Shown here piece by piece: positions 5,917 through 14,313 of a stretch of 22,227 bases of DNA (its first letter is position 1; every line of letters starts with the position of its first letter). The notes below the pieces were generated by a model. That model searched no databases. It saw only the letters and a program-made list of their open reading frames with translations, and was not told where the DNA came from. The translations under genes were made by a program, and so were the position numbers. This stretch comes from CAWVWF01 sp963933885 (GTDB lineage Bacteria; Bacteroidota; Bacteroidia; Flavobacteriales_C; GCA-002722245): contig CAWVWF010000032.1 in assembly GCA_963933885.1 (NCBI GenBank), positions 1 through 22,227 on the forward strand, written 5' to 3'.

Positions 5917-7836
5917 CTAGTTTTTAATTAAAAGTTTTAAAGCTTCTAGTTCATCATGTAATAACTTAAGTTTCGCTCTATGATTATATTTTTTAAATGA
6001 TTCATAAAACACTGAAACTAATACCTTTTTAACACCTTTCCTATCAGCCTCTACACCTATCCAATCTATACTTTCAGCTAATCTTGCAACTACATAACTA
6101 ACTTCATCAGACTGTGGATCTTTCATTGCACATCCTTTAATAGATGAAGAGATTAAGTAATCACCAACTTCTAAATCTTCGCCAGAATCTGTTACCCACA
6201 TTACACCGTTACCTACAGCCATAATCTGATGTGGATTGTCTAAATCATGTTTCTTACTCGGTTCTAAAACACTTGAATAAGAACCTAAAACATTTGGATC
6301 ATTTTGTTTTGTCGTATACGATATACCATATAAAATCTCAGATTTCTCGTTTCCATGATAATTTTCATTCTTACCATTTAATGAAACTAGAAACCCTCTT
6401 TCAAAACTCTTTTTTGAATACCCAAAATGCGCGCCTGTAAAAGCGTTATATACAAGCGTACCTGTTGTAATTGTAACTGAACCTTCAGCTGTACCCCCTT
6501 GTTGAAATTCTATTATTGTACCGTCATTTGTTCTATTAAAAGTAGCTACTGTTGCACCACTCGATTCAACAAACAATTGAGTAGTTGGTGCTGTTTGACC
6601 AATACCAACAAAACCACTTGGTAATATTGTCATTCTTGTTGTTGGTGTTGAAGCTCCATCTGCTGTAGTTTTAAAACTTAATTTGGTAGGAACGTCGTCA
6701 CCTCCAGGCGACCCTGAAATTGACGCTTCAATTTCGGCACCTTCTGAAACATAATCAGTCCCATCATAAGCGTAAAATTTCATTGCTCCTAAAATATCAC
6801 CATCACTAACAACTGTTGGAGATGCTTCAGTTCCCCTTGCCTTACCAAAACTCAGTCTAGGTCCAGAAGCATCAGTTGAATGCCTTGTTATTCCAATTCC
6901 TGCAGAAGCATCAGTTCCTGAAACCTGCAATGTCTTAACTGAACTACCTAATGTAAAAGAATTTGAACTTCCTATTATAGTCTGGTCAGTTGAAGCATCC
7001 ACAAATAACATATGCGTATTATTATCACTTTCAACTCTAAAATCCTCATCAGCTGATTGCTCATTAACTACTAACGAGCCATTAACTGTTAATACATCAG
7101 TAGAGAAATCACCATAAATTAAAGGAGTAGTTGTATTTGAATTATCTATATATAATTTATCACTACCTGTCTCACTATAACCAGCTTGATAACCTAAAAA
7201 AACATTACCAGTACCTGTTGAATTTGAGTAACCTGATTGAAATCCAACAGCGGTATTTGTTCCTCCAGATGAAGTTGTATAACCAGATCCTGCCCCTAGA
7301 TAAACATTGTAATCTGCCGATGTACTTGTATATCCAGAATTATAACCAACATAAGTATTATCAGTTCCGGTTGCATCGTTAGCATTCCCTGCTCCTTCTC
7401 CAACATAAATATTCTTTGTATTAGGTTTTGATAAAACATGAGCTGTACCAATTCTATAAACATCCGTTGCATTAACCATATTTATAGCTCCATCAACCTC
7501 TAGCTTGTAAGCGGGATCTGTGTCGTTTATCCCTACATCTCCATTAGCATCTATAGTTATAGATGTTGACGTAGAAACTGAAGTTGTTCCTATTTTAAAT
7601 TTATCTCCGTCAGAATTATCAATTCCCATCGAAAATATAGATGTTCCCGAAACTTGAAAATGGATTAATGGATCACCAGAAGAGGTGTTGTTTATATCGA
7701 TTGCAGTTTTAGTCCCATCACTAGACTCAATGTCTAATATTTCACTTGGCGAGGTAGTTCCAATACCCACTTGTGAAAAACCTGAAATGCAAATCGAAGA
7801 TAAAACTGCGATTAAAGGTAATTTATAGTTCTTCAT
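5917..7836 (-). CDS. Secreted VGIGT-type surface/fibre-like protein, copy B
   Basis: A 639-aa paralogue of the downstream gene, with the same order of parts. There is a signal peptide (1-22, ending 'GFSQ') and a 'VGIGTTSPSEILDI' N-terminus. The stretch 'NNTSSGDPLIHFQ' and the 16-residue 'VGINDTDPAYKLEVDG' occur in both proteins. Residues 142-231 hold 'VGYNSGYTS'-like repeats. The C-terminal domain (about 460-615) contains 'GAHFGYSKKSFERG', 'NPHQIMAVGNGVMWV' and 'GDYLISSSI', and a short helical tail follows. Conserved DNA blocks at the 5' end point to a tandem duplication, perhaps with gene conversion. It is probably the first gene of a two-gene unit. The 63-base upstream gap shows no convincing promoter. 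Confidence 0.82.
   Translation of the reverse strand: MKNYKLPLIAVLSSICISGFSQVGIGTTSPSEILDIESSDGTKTAIDINNTSSGDPLIHFQVSGTSIFSMGIDNSDGDKFKIGTTSVSTSTSITIDANGDVGINDTDPAYKLEVDGAINMVNATDVYRIGTAHVLSKPNTKNIYVGEGAGNANDATGTDNTYVGYNSGYTSTSADYNVYLGAGSGYTTSSGGTNTAVGFQSGYSNSTGTGNVFLGYQAGYSETGSDKLYIDNSNTTTPLIYGDFSTDVLTVNGSLVVNEQSADEDFRVESDNNTHMLFVDASTDQTIIGSSNSFTLGSSVKTLQVSGTDASAGIGITRHSTDASGPRLSFGKARGTEASPTVVSDGDILGAMKFYAYDGTDYVSEGAEIEASISGSPGGDDVPTKLSFKTTADGASTPTTRMTILPSGFVGIGQTAPTTQLFVESSGATVATFNRTNDGTIIEFQQGGTAEGSVTITTGTLVYNAFTGAHFGYSKKSFERGFLVSLNGKNENYHGNEKSEILYGISYTTKQNDPNVLGSYSSVLEPSKKHDLDNPHQIMAVGNGVMWVTDSGEDLEVGDYLISSSIKGCAMKDPQSDEVSYVVARLAESIDWIGVEADRKGVKKVLVSVFYESFKKYNHRAKLKLLHDELEALKLLIKN
7144..7413 (-). 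repeat. Repeats of about 17 aa in surface protein copy B
   Basis: Units include 'NTYVGYNSGYTSTSADY', 'NVYLGAGSGYTTSSGGT', 'NTAVGFQSGYSNSTGTG' and 'NVFLGYQAGYSETGSD'. The period is the same as in copy A, but the sequence of individual units has drifted. Confidence 0.75.
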
Positions 7837-7899
7837 TTATTTAATATTTCAACTTAACTCTAAGTTAGCTACGTATTTCTAAGAGCATAAGTTTCTATA

Positions 7900-8844
7900 T
7901 TAATAATGTAAATAATGTAATTTAAATTTCCCGTTTGAAAACCCTAAAGCAGGAAAAGGAATCTTAATAAAAGATGCGGTGTATAGTATTGATTTCAACA
8001 TTTTTGAACGAGTTTTAATTTTCTTTAAATCAATATCTAAAGAAAAATAGAACTCTTTTTTTCTATCGAAAAATGGTAAAGGATTCCCACTAGCATCAAT
8101 TAAAGGATTTACATTTCCTCCAATTAATCCGTCTACACTATAACCTAAAGCTACATTTAACCATTTCGGGATGAATCTTCCTCTAACTCCAAAATCATCT
8201 AGATTTGCAGAAAGCCAATATGTTTGGCCATTATAATCTTTCAACCATCTATTCCAATGCGTATCTCCTAACAAGTTAGGTCGATATTTAGCAAACTTTG
8301 TTGGCCAGTATGAGAATTTCAAAATAATTCGCTGTTCTTTCCAACCTAACTGTTGACTTATAAACATTGAGGCTCCCAAAGTATTTGATAATAAATCTGA
8401 AGGCGAAGCTCCCCATCCTGATGAAATTCCATCTAAGAATTCAGTCCCTAATAAAAAGGTCCAACCATATAGTCCACCATACCAGATACTCTTTTTCTCA
8501 CTCACACCTGCCCACTTCATTGATTTATAGCCATACAAACCACCATAATATGAAGTTAACCCGTGACCAATTTTATCCATTGCCAACCATTCTTTTGAAT
8601 CGTCGAAAAAATGAAAAGGAACAGCATCATAATCCGAATACCATGCGTAACTTAAACTTCCAAGCACAACTACGGAGCCACCTAGTCCACCAATTCTAAC
8701 GAAATTCAACCGTTTATTATTTAAAGTATCAGCAGGTGATAACAATGATTTTTGTGCAATAAGGTTTGAAAAAATGAACATAAAAAAAAGTCCTATGAGA
8801 AAACTCAAAGGACTTTTTATAGTTTTATTTTTCAAAGAACTCAT
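7900..8844 (-). CDS. DUF2279-like envelope protein
   Basis: A 314-aa protein with an N-terminal hydrophobic segment (about 13-30, ending 'SNLIAQ') that looks like a signal peptide. A second hydrophobic stretch lies near 50-68. The core 'AMDKIGHGLTSYYGG' and 'GTEFLDGISSGWGASPSDLLSNTLGA' (each seen in pieces) match my memory of DUF2279, a predicted periplasmic or membrane family of unknown function. The tail is rich in aromatic and basic residues and may be barrel-like. Its ATG shares one base with the phosphohexomutase stop (TAATG), so translation is likely coupled. A textbook intrinsic terminator is embedded in codons 9-21. Confidence 0.72.
   Translation of the reverse strand: MSSLKNKTIKSPLSFLIGLFFMFIFSNLIAQKSLLSPADTLNNKRLNFVRIGGLGGSVVVLGSLSYAWYSDYDAVPFHFFDDSKEWLAMDKIGHGLTSYYGGLYGYKSMKWAGVSEKKSIWYGGLYGWTFLLGTEFLDGISSGWGASPSDLLSNTLGASMFISQQLGWKEQRIILKFSYWPTKFAKYRPNLLGDTHWNRWLKDYNGQTYWLSANLDDFGVRGRFIPKWLNVALGYSVDGLIGGNVNPLIDASGNPLPFFDRKKEFYFSLDIDLKKIKTRSKMLKSILYTASFIKIPFPALGFSNGKFKLHYLHY
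8782..8818 (-). terminator. Intrinsic terminator buried in the signal-peptide codons of the DUF2279 gene
   Basis: On the minus strand AAAAAGTCCT (8818-8809) pairs with AGGACTTTTT (8794-8785). After one T-T mismatch, TGAG pairs with CTCA around a TTTT loop. Eight T follow (8789-8782). In the reading frame this spells codons 9-21 of the DUF2279 gene, and the T-run encodes Leu-Phe-Phe. It lies 26-63 bases past the phosphohexomutase stop codon, the usual place for that gene's terminator. Confidence 0.82.
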
Positions 8845-10247
8845 TAATCAAGCAATTGCTTGTGAGCGGCTTTTAATATTGATATAGCTTCTTCACTAGA
8901 AGAAGATTCACAGTAAGTTCTTAAAACAGGCTCTGTTCCAGAAGGTCTAATCATCAACCATTCTTCATCGTTAAAGAAAAACTTAAATCCATCAGTAGAA
9001 TCTACTCTTTGAACAGGTTTCCCCGCTAATTCTTTAATTGAACCTGAAGCACAATCAGACATTACTTTTTCTTTTTGCTCTTCTGATAAATGAAGATCAA
9101 TTCTTTCGAACGCAAAAGGACCAACGATATCGTAAACTTCGTCAATCAATTCTTCTAATGACTTATTGTTTTTCGCCATGTATTCCCAGATTGTTAAACC
9201 AATCCAAATACCATCTCTCTCTGGAATATGACCTTGAATTGCCATACCTCCAGACTCTTCACCTCCTAAAAGGAAATCTCCATCTAATAAATATTCACAA
9301 ACATATTTGAATCCAATCTTCGTTGTTATTTGATCCAAATTATAGTGCTTACAAAGCTTGGCAACTTTCTCAGAACAACTAAATGCTGTGATAACTTTAC
9401 CATCGAATTTCTTTTCTTCTTTTAAATACTTAATAAGTAATAAAATAATATGGTGTGCATCTACAAAGTTACCTTCAGAATCAAATAAACCAATTCGGTC
9501 AGCATCACCATCTGTAGCAACAGCACAATCGATATTACCACTCAATTTAATTACTTCAGCCATTTCACCAAGATTTCTCAAAATTGGCTCAGGAGCAACA
9601 CCTTCAAATCCAGGGTTATCATCTGTATGTAAAAAAGTGATATCTGGTAATAACTTTCTCATTACATCTCTACCAGCACCGTACATTGCATCATAAGCAA
9701 AGTTCAATTCAGAATTTCTAATTACATCTAAATCAAAATTAGCTTCTGCATGCTTGATGTACATTTCTTCAAGATCAATATATTCAATTAAACCTTTTTC
9801 AATGAAAGGCTCAATAGATTGATTAACGTCAAAATTTGAAACTTCAGGAATAATATTTTCAATATCATCAACATCTGCCGTTAACATTGGACCACCATAT
9901 CCTCCTTTCAATTTAAAACCGTTGTATTCAGGTGGATTATGAGAAGCTGTAATAACCACTCCAATTGAAGCACTTTCTTTAACTACTCCTAAGGAAACCA
10001 TAGGTGTAGAAGCGAACTCAGAACCTAATATAACTTTCACTCCTTTTGAAGCCAATACCTTAGCACAAGTTTCAGCAAACATCTTACCTCCAAATCTACA
10101 ATCAAAACCTAGAACTACTGAAGGATTATCGTATTTGTCATTCAACCACTCTGCAGTAGCTAAAGTAACCCTAGCAACATTTTCAACTGTATATTCTTTT
10201 GCAATTATTGCTCTCCAACCGTCTGTTCCAAATTTAATCTTATCCAT
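8844..10247 (-). CDS. Phosphohexomutase (phosphoglucomutase/phosphomannomutase family)
   Basis: A cytosolic enzyme of 467 aa that moves phosphate between C1 and C6 of hexoses, feeding nucleotide-sugar and glycan synthesis. All four active-site blocks are present. 'TASHNP' (100-105) carries the phosphoserine at 102, 'DGDADR' (246-251) is the Mg site, 'GGEESGG' (328-334) is the sugar-binding loop and 'RPSGTEP' (434-440) is the phosphate-binding loop. 'FGTDGWRAIIA' at the N-terminus is usual for the family. Sequence alone does not decide between glucose and mannose as the preferred substrate, so I give no gene symbol. An 81-base gap separates it from bshA upstream, and it overlaps the DUF2279 start by one base. 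Confidence 0.92.
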   Translation of the reverse strand: MDKIKFGTDGWRAIIAKEYTVENVARVTLATAEWLNDKYDNPSVVLGFDCRFGGKMFAETCAKVLASKGVKVILGSEFASTPMVSLGVVKESASIGVVITASHNPPEYNGFKLKGGYGGPMLTADVDDIENIIPEVSNFDVNQSIEPFIEKGLIEYIDLEEMYIKHAEANFDLDVIRNSELNFAYDAMYGAGRDVMRKLLPDITFLHTDDNPGFEGVAPEPILRNLGEMAEVIKLSGNIDCAVATDGDADRIGLFDSEGNFVDAHHIILLLIKYLKEEKKFDGKVITAFSCSEKVAKLCKHYNLDQITTKIGFKYVCEYLLDGDFLLGGEESGGMAIQGHIPERDGIWIGLTIWEYMAKNNKSLEELIDEVYDIVGPFAFERIDLHLSEEQKEKVMSDCASGSIKELAGKPVQRVDSTDGFKFFFNDEEWLMIRPSGTEPVLRTYCESSSSEEAISILKAAHKQLLD

Positions 10248-10328
10248 TCCTTTTGAATTTTATGTAAATCTAAGCGTTTTCTAACAATTGTAGAAATTAA
10301 ACGAACCTAATCTACATAGAAAAATTCA

Positions 10329-11465
10329 TTATGAAATTGCTTTGTAATACAAGTCTAAATAAAGAGGGAGAACATTTGATATATTAAATCTGTCAGCATT
10401 TTTTGAAGCGTTTAAAGATATACGTTCATACAATTCTTTATCACGCAGTAACTTAAGCGTATTTTTAGCCATATCATTAACATCTCCAACATTACTTAAA
10501 TATCCAGTTTCTCCATGAGTATTCACTTCAGGAATACCCCCCGTGTTTGTGGAAACAACTGGTACGCTAGCCGCCATTGCCTCTAATGCAGAAACACCAA
10601 AGCTTTCAGTTTGACTAGTCATTAAATAAACATCTGCAGCACAAAGTGCTTTTTCTGTCTCTTTTATTTTCCCAAGGAAAAAAGTTGAATCTTCAACCTT
10701 AAGCTCTTTAGCCAAACGTTCCATTGTGGATCTTTCCGGTCCGTCACCTATTAATACTAACCTTGTAGGGAATTCTTTGTTTACTATAGAATGAATTTTA
10801 ATTACATCCTGAATTCGTTTAACTTTTCGGAAATTTGAGATATGCATCAGAATGGCTTCTCCATTTGGAGCAAACAAAGATCTTCTGCATGGATCTTCTT
10901 TTTTCTTAAACTTATCCACACAAACAAAATTCTCAATTACCTCTATCTCTTTCGTTACATTAAAATGTTCGTACGTTTCTTTTCTTAAAGAATCAGAAAC
11001 AGATGTTACTATATCAGATTGATTGATAGCAAATGAAATCGCAGGCTCATATTCAGGCTCTTTTCCCACTAGTGTAATATCAGTACCATGAAGGGTTGTG
11101 ATATATGGAATTTTAATATCTTGTGTTTTTAAAATTTGCTTTGCCATAAATGCAGCTGAAGCATGTGGAATCGCATAGTGAACATGAAGAACATCAAGTT
11201 TTTCATGTTTAACAACTTCAACAATTCTACTTGTTAAGGCAACTTCATATGGTTGATGTTCAAACAAAGGATAAGGATGCAAGCTAACTTCATGAAAAAA
11301 TATATTTTCATCAAATACATTTAATTTAACGGGCTGACTAGATGTTATAAAATGAACCTCATGCCCTTCTTTGGCTAAACCAGCTCCAAGCTCAGTGGCA
11401 ATAACACCACTTCCACCGAAAGTTGGATAACAAACAATTCCTATTTTTAAATTACGCCTTCCCAT
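10329..11465 (-). CDS. bshA: N-acetyl-alpha-D-glucosaminyl L-malate synthase BshA
   Basis: A 378-aa GT4-family glycosyltransferase of two Rossmann-like domains. BshA joins UDP-GlcNAc to L-malate, the first step of bacillithiol synthesis. Diagnostic parts are 'IGIVCYPTFGGSGVIATELG' near the N-terminus, 'HEVHFITSSQP', 'DVLHVHYAIPHA', 'TLHGTDITLVG' and the nucleotide-sugar EX7E site 'ESFGVSALE'. The ATG overlaps the last 19 bases of the VWA-protein gene upstream, which implies cotranscription and translational coupling. No bshB or bshC is seen in this window. The adjacent phosphohexomutase could in principle feed the amino-sugar pool, but that is a guess. Confidence 0.93.
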   Translation of the reverse strand: MGRRNLKIGIVCYPTFGGSGVIATELGAGLAKEGHEVHFITSSQPVKLNVFDENIFFHEVSLHPYPLFEHQPYEVALTSRIVEVVKHEKLDVLHVHYAIPHASAAFMAKQILKTQDIKIPYITTLHGTDITLVGKEPEYEPAISFAINQSDIVTSVSDSLRKETYEHFNVTKEIEVIENFVCVDKFKKKEDPCRRSLFAPNGEAILMHISNFRKVKRIQDVIKIHSIVNKEFPTRLVLIGDGPERSTMERLAKELKVEDSTFFLGKIKETEKALCAADVYLMTSQTESFGVSALEAMAASVPVVSTNTGGIPEVNTHGETGYLSNVGDVNDMAKNTLKLLRDKELYERISLNASKNADRFNISNVLPLYLDLYYKAIS

Positions 11466-13492
11466 TTTCTAACAAACCATTCAACTCCTAAAAGAGTAAT
11501 TAATAAAAATAATATCCATTTGTTTTTTAACAACTGTTCTTTAACAGATTCTGTATAGGTTAAAGTTTTAAAATTTTCTTCATTCGAAATGTCATCTAGA
11601 AATACTTTGAATTGATTTTGATTATAAAATTTACCAAAACTCGATTTACTAAGTTTTTTCAATTCACTATAGTTTGCTTGAAGATCTAAACTTTCTAAAC
11701 TTTTACCTTCAACAATTAATTCACCTTTTTTCACAATTGTTCTATCACCAATTCTCTTTGTTGCTTTCAATGTATAAACACCTTCATTAAGAACCCCTAA
11801 GTCTAATCTATATTTTTTACCGATTTTCAAAAACTCATAATTGAAAACTTCATTTTCAGAATCTTTAATTTGAAGATTTAAATTCTCACTATTATCTAAT
11901 TCATATGAAGGGTTGTAATATTCCGACTCAATTATAACTTTTTCATTATTAGAAACTATTTTATCATATTTCAATCTAAATGAACTTTTATCTTCTTTTA
12001 CAGATAAGTATTGAATGACTTTTTTGAAAAAAACATCAAATTGCTTTAACCCACCATGCTCTTGAAGTTTCCATCTCCACAATCCTTCTCCTAAGATATA
12101 TGCAGATTTTACATTGTTATCACTCGCGAAAGTGATTAATGGATAATTTGTTGGTATTCCCCCAATATTTTGAGTTGCCAATGTTTGAGTAATATTAGCT
12201 ATTCGCCATTTACCAAATGGTATCGAAAGTGGTGGAGATGTTCTTAAAAAGTCATTAAGTTCATTACTTAATTTGAATAAAGAAAATCCTTTTTCTAAAC
12301 TTAAATAAGCTTCATCCTTAGAGTCATCCAAACGGTTTAAAGCAATCTGTTTTGAATTGAATTCACTATTAACACCTGTTATCCACAGACTACTAGCCTT
12401 CTTATCAATACATTCTTTTCGCCATCTCTCACTTGTTTTCTTATTTGAATTCCCAATAAAGACAAGTGCATTATATTTTGATAAATCAGGACAGGAATCA
12501 TTAAATTGATAATCTTCTATTGAAAAACTAATATCTCCGTAGAAAACATTTTTTAGAGCTCTTATATCTGGATGAGGCACATCGTATACAAATGCAATTT
12601 TCTGTTTACTATCAAGAACATTTATGTATCGGTACATTTTATTATTATCGATAATTTTTTCTGAAATACTATTTTCAATTAATACTTCAATTTTCTTCAT
12701 TCCAGGATTACCTGCTTTTATTTGCTTAATAACTTTAAAAACAAAATTATCACTGGAAGGAACAAAAGAAGTGTCAAGAACCACCCCTCCTTCAAATTTT
12801 AATTTCAAAGCTTGTTCAACTCCTTTAAGTTTCTTCAAGATGCAATTTACTTCAACAGGAAACTCATTTCCTGTATACGTTATATCGTTGTGATATACTT
12901 TATTAACTATTGCATCTTTAATCTGAATAGTATCTCCCATTCCTATCGTGTAAACAGGAATATTCATTGGATTAAATAACTCTATCCCTCCAGAAGTAAT
13001 TATTCCATCGGTAAAAATGACTAGCCCAGAAACATTCTTATTCTGTTGAATTTCTGAAAGTTTAGAAATTGCATCAAGAACATCAGTCGATTTACCTTTA
13101 AAATCCAGTGAATCAGATTTTAAAAGTTCATTTCCGAAAGAAAATATCTCAACCTTGGACTTACCTTTAATTTTCTCTTTTAAAGCATTAAGCTTGTTCT
13201 CAAGTGTTCGTGAAATTGTCGAATCTGACAATAACATTGATTCCGAATTATCAACTAAACAAACTAGGTTTGGAGGATTGGAAATTTCTCTTTTCGAAAT
13301 AAATAAAGGATTAAATAATAAAAAGAGAATAATAAATAAAACAAAAAAACGGCTAGTTATTAAGAAGTACTTAATAAAACTAGCCGTTTCAGATATGTTT
13401 TTATCTTTTAGATAAAACCCAAAAGACAATAGTAAACTAACAATGAAGCTAATAACAAAACTTAATTCAGAAGCCTCTATGTTTGTAAACAT
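11447..13492 (-). CDS. VWA-domain membrane protein
   Basis: A 681-aa protein. Two transmembrane helices at 11-28 and 43-62 are followed by a von Willebrand A domain. Its metal-ion (MIDAS) site is 'DNSES' (81-85), with Thr136 and 'FTDG' (160-163). A long extracytoplasmic region follows, and then a last helix near 657-672 ('WILFLLITLLGVEW'). This resembles the large VWA proteins of Bacteroidota that end in a C-terminal anchor. The exact role is unknown, but such proteins often work in envelope complexes. The gene starts 25 bases after the fabG stop and overlaps bshA by 19 bases. A strong terminator-like hairpin lies within codons 35-50, at the beginning of the second helix. Confidence 0.8.
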   Translation of the reverse strand: MFTNIEASELSFVISFIVSLLLSFGFYLKDKNISETASFIKYFLITSRFFVLFIILFLLFNPLFISKREISNPPNLVCLVDNSESMLLSDSTISRTLENKLNALKEKIKGKSKVEIFSFGNELLKSDSLDFKGKSTDVLDAISKLSEIQQNKNVSGLVIFTDGIITSGGIELFNPMNIPVYTIGMGDTIQIKDAIVNKVYHNDITYTGNEFPVEVNCILKKLKGVEQALKLKFEGGVVLDTSFVPSSDNFVFKVIKQIKAGNPGMKKIEVLIENSISEKIIDNNKMYRYINVLDSKQKIAFVYDVPHPDIRALKNVFYGDISFSIEDYQFNDSCPDLSKYNALVFIGNSNKKTSERWRKECIDKKASSLWITGVNSEFNSKQIALNRLDDSKDEAYLSLEKGFSLFKLSNELNDFLRTSPPLSIPFGKWRIANITQTLATQNIGGIPTNYPLITFASDNNVKSAYILGEGLWRWKLQEHGGLKQFDVFFKKVIQYLSVKEDKSSFRLKYDKIVSNNEKVIIESEYYNPSYELDNSENLNLQIKDSENEVFNYEFLKIGKKYRLDLGVLNEGVYTLKATKRIGDRTIVKKGELIVEGKSLESLDLQANYSELKKLSKSSFGKFYNQNQFKVFLDDISNEENFKTLTYTESVKEQLLKNKWILFLLITLLGVEWFVRKWEGVI
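13343..13389 (-). terminator. Intrinsic terminator buried in transmembrane codons of the VWA-protein gene
   Basis: On the minus strand AAACGGCTAGTT (13389-13378) pairs perfectly over 12 bp with AACTAGCCGTTT (13358-13347). Inside it, past a two-base bulge, ATTAAG pairs with CTTAAT around the loop TACTT. Seven T follow the stem (13349-13343). The element encodes residues about 35-50, and the T-run reads as Phe-Phe of the second transmembrane helix. It lies about 130-175 bases beyond the fabG stop. Confidence 0.8.
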
Positions 13493-13517
13493 TAATTTAA
13501 TTTTAATATGATATTAG

Positions 13518-14264
13518 TTACATTGTCATTCCACCACAGATATTATAAACCTGCCCAGTAATATAAGTACTTCTATCAGAACCTAAGAATACACAAAGAT
13601 CAGCAACCTCTTCTGGCTTACCTGCTCTTTTTAATGGAATTCCTTTAACCCATTCTCCAACAACTTTCTCATCAAGAACTTCAGTCATTTCAGTAGCTAT
13701 AAATCCTGGAGCAATTGCATTTGATCTGATATTTCTAGATCCCAATTCTTTGGCTACAGATTTTGTAAAACCATAAATCCCTGCTTTAGATGCTGCATAG
13801 TTTGCTTGACCAGCATTACCTGTAACACCTACAACAGAACCTATATTAATAATAGAACCTTTTTTTGCTTTTAAGAAAGTTCTTAATGCACCTTTAGTTG
13901 TGTTAAAAACAGATTTTAAGTTTGTAGCGATAACTTCATCAAACTGCTCTTCACTCATTCTCATTAAAAGATTATCTCTTGTAATTCCAGCATTATTTAC
14001 AATAATATCTAATCCTCCGAAATCTTTTACAACATCAGCTATGAGCTGTTCAGCTTCTGCAAAATTTGCTGCATTACTTTTATAACCCTTAGCTTCAACA
14101 CCAGAAGCCTTTAATTCTTCCTCAAAAGCTTTTGCTTTTTCTTCAGATGATAAATAAGTAAAAGCAACTTTAGCCCCTTCTTCTGCATATTTCTGAGCAA
14201 TTGCTTTCCCAATACCTCTAGAGGCACCAGTAATAATTGCAACTTTTCCATCAAGTAAACCCAT
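13518..14264 (-). CDS. fabG: 3-oxoacyl-[acyl-carrier-protein] reductase FabG
   Basis: A 248-aa short-chain dehydrogenase that performs the NADPH-dependent reduction of 3-oxoacyl-ACP in fatty-acid elongation, in the cytosol. Visible motifs are 'GASRGIG' (13-19, cofactor loop) and 'NNAG' (90-93). The catalytic residues are Asn115, Ser143, Tyr156 and Lys160 ('YAASK'). 'ITGQVYNICGGMTM' is the usual FabG C-terminus. No other fatty-acid genes are adjacent. The -7 box at 14313-14306 gives a leader of about 40 bases and overlaps the start codon of the divergent gene. Confidence 0.92.
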   Translation of the reverse strand: MGLLDGKVAIITGASRGIGKAIAQKYAEEGAKVAFTYLSSEEKAKAFEEELKASGVEAKGYKSNAANFAEAEQLIADVVKDFGGLDIIVNNAGITRDNLLMRMSEEQFDEVIATNLKSVFNTTKGALRTFLKAKKGSIINIGSVVGVTGNAGQANYAASKAGIYGFTKSVAKELGSRNIRSNAIAPGFIATEMTEVLDEKVVGEWVKGIPLKRAGKPEEVADLCVFLGSDRSTYITGQVYNICGGMTM

Positions 14265-14282
14265 AATGATATAATTTTAATA

Positions 14283-14290
14283 TATTTTTG
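14283..14290 (+). promoter_or_regulatory. -7 box of the outer-membrane protein gene
   Basis: TATTTTTG is a perfect TAnnTTTG match, 22 bases before the ATG at 14313. No clear -33 TTG is seen upstream. Confidence 0.55.
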
Positions 14291-14305
14291 CACTCTAAAC
14301 TACCT

Positions 14306-14313
14306 CAAAGATA
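14306..14313 (-). promoter_or_regulatory. -7 box of fabG
   Basis: TATCTTTG on the minus strand, identical to the -7 boxes of tRNA-Ser(UGA) and prfC. It overlaps the first base of the divergent gene's ATG and lies 41 bases before the fabG ATG. Confidence 0.6.

Noticed and set aside
7131..7382. Plus-strand open frame inside surface protein copy B
   Set aside because: It is antisense to the repeat region, rich in Tyr/Leu/Asn from reversed repeats, with no promoter or family likeness.
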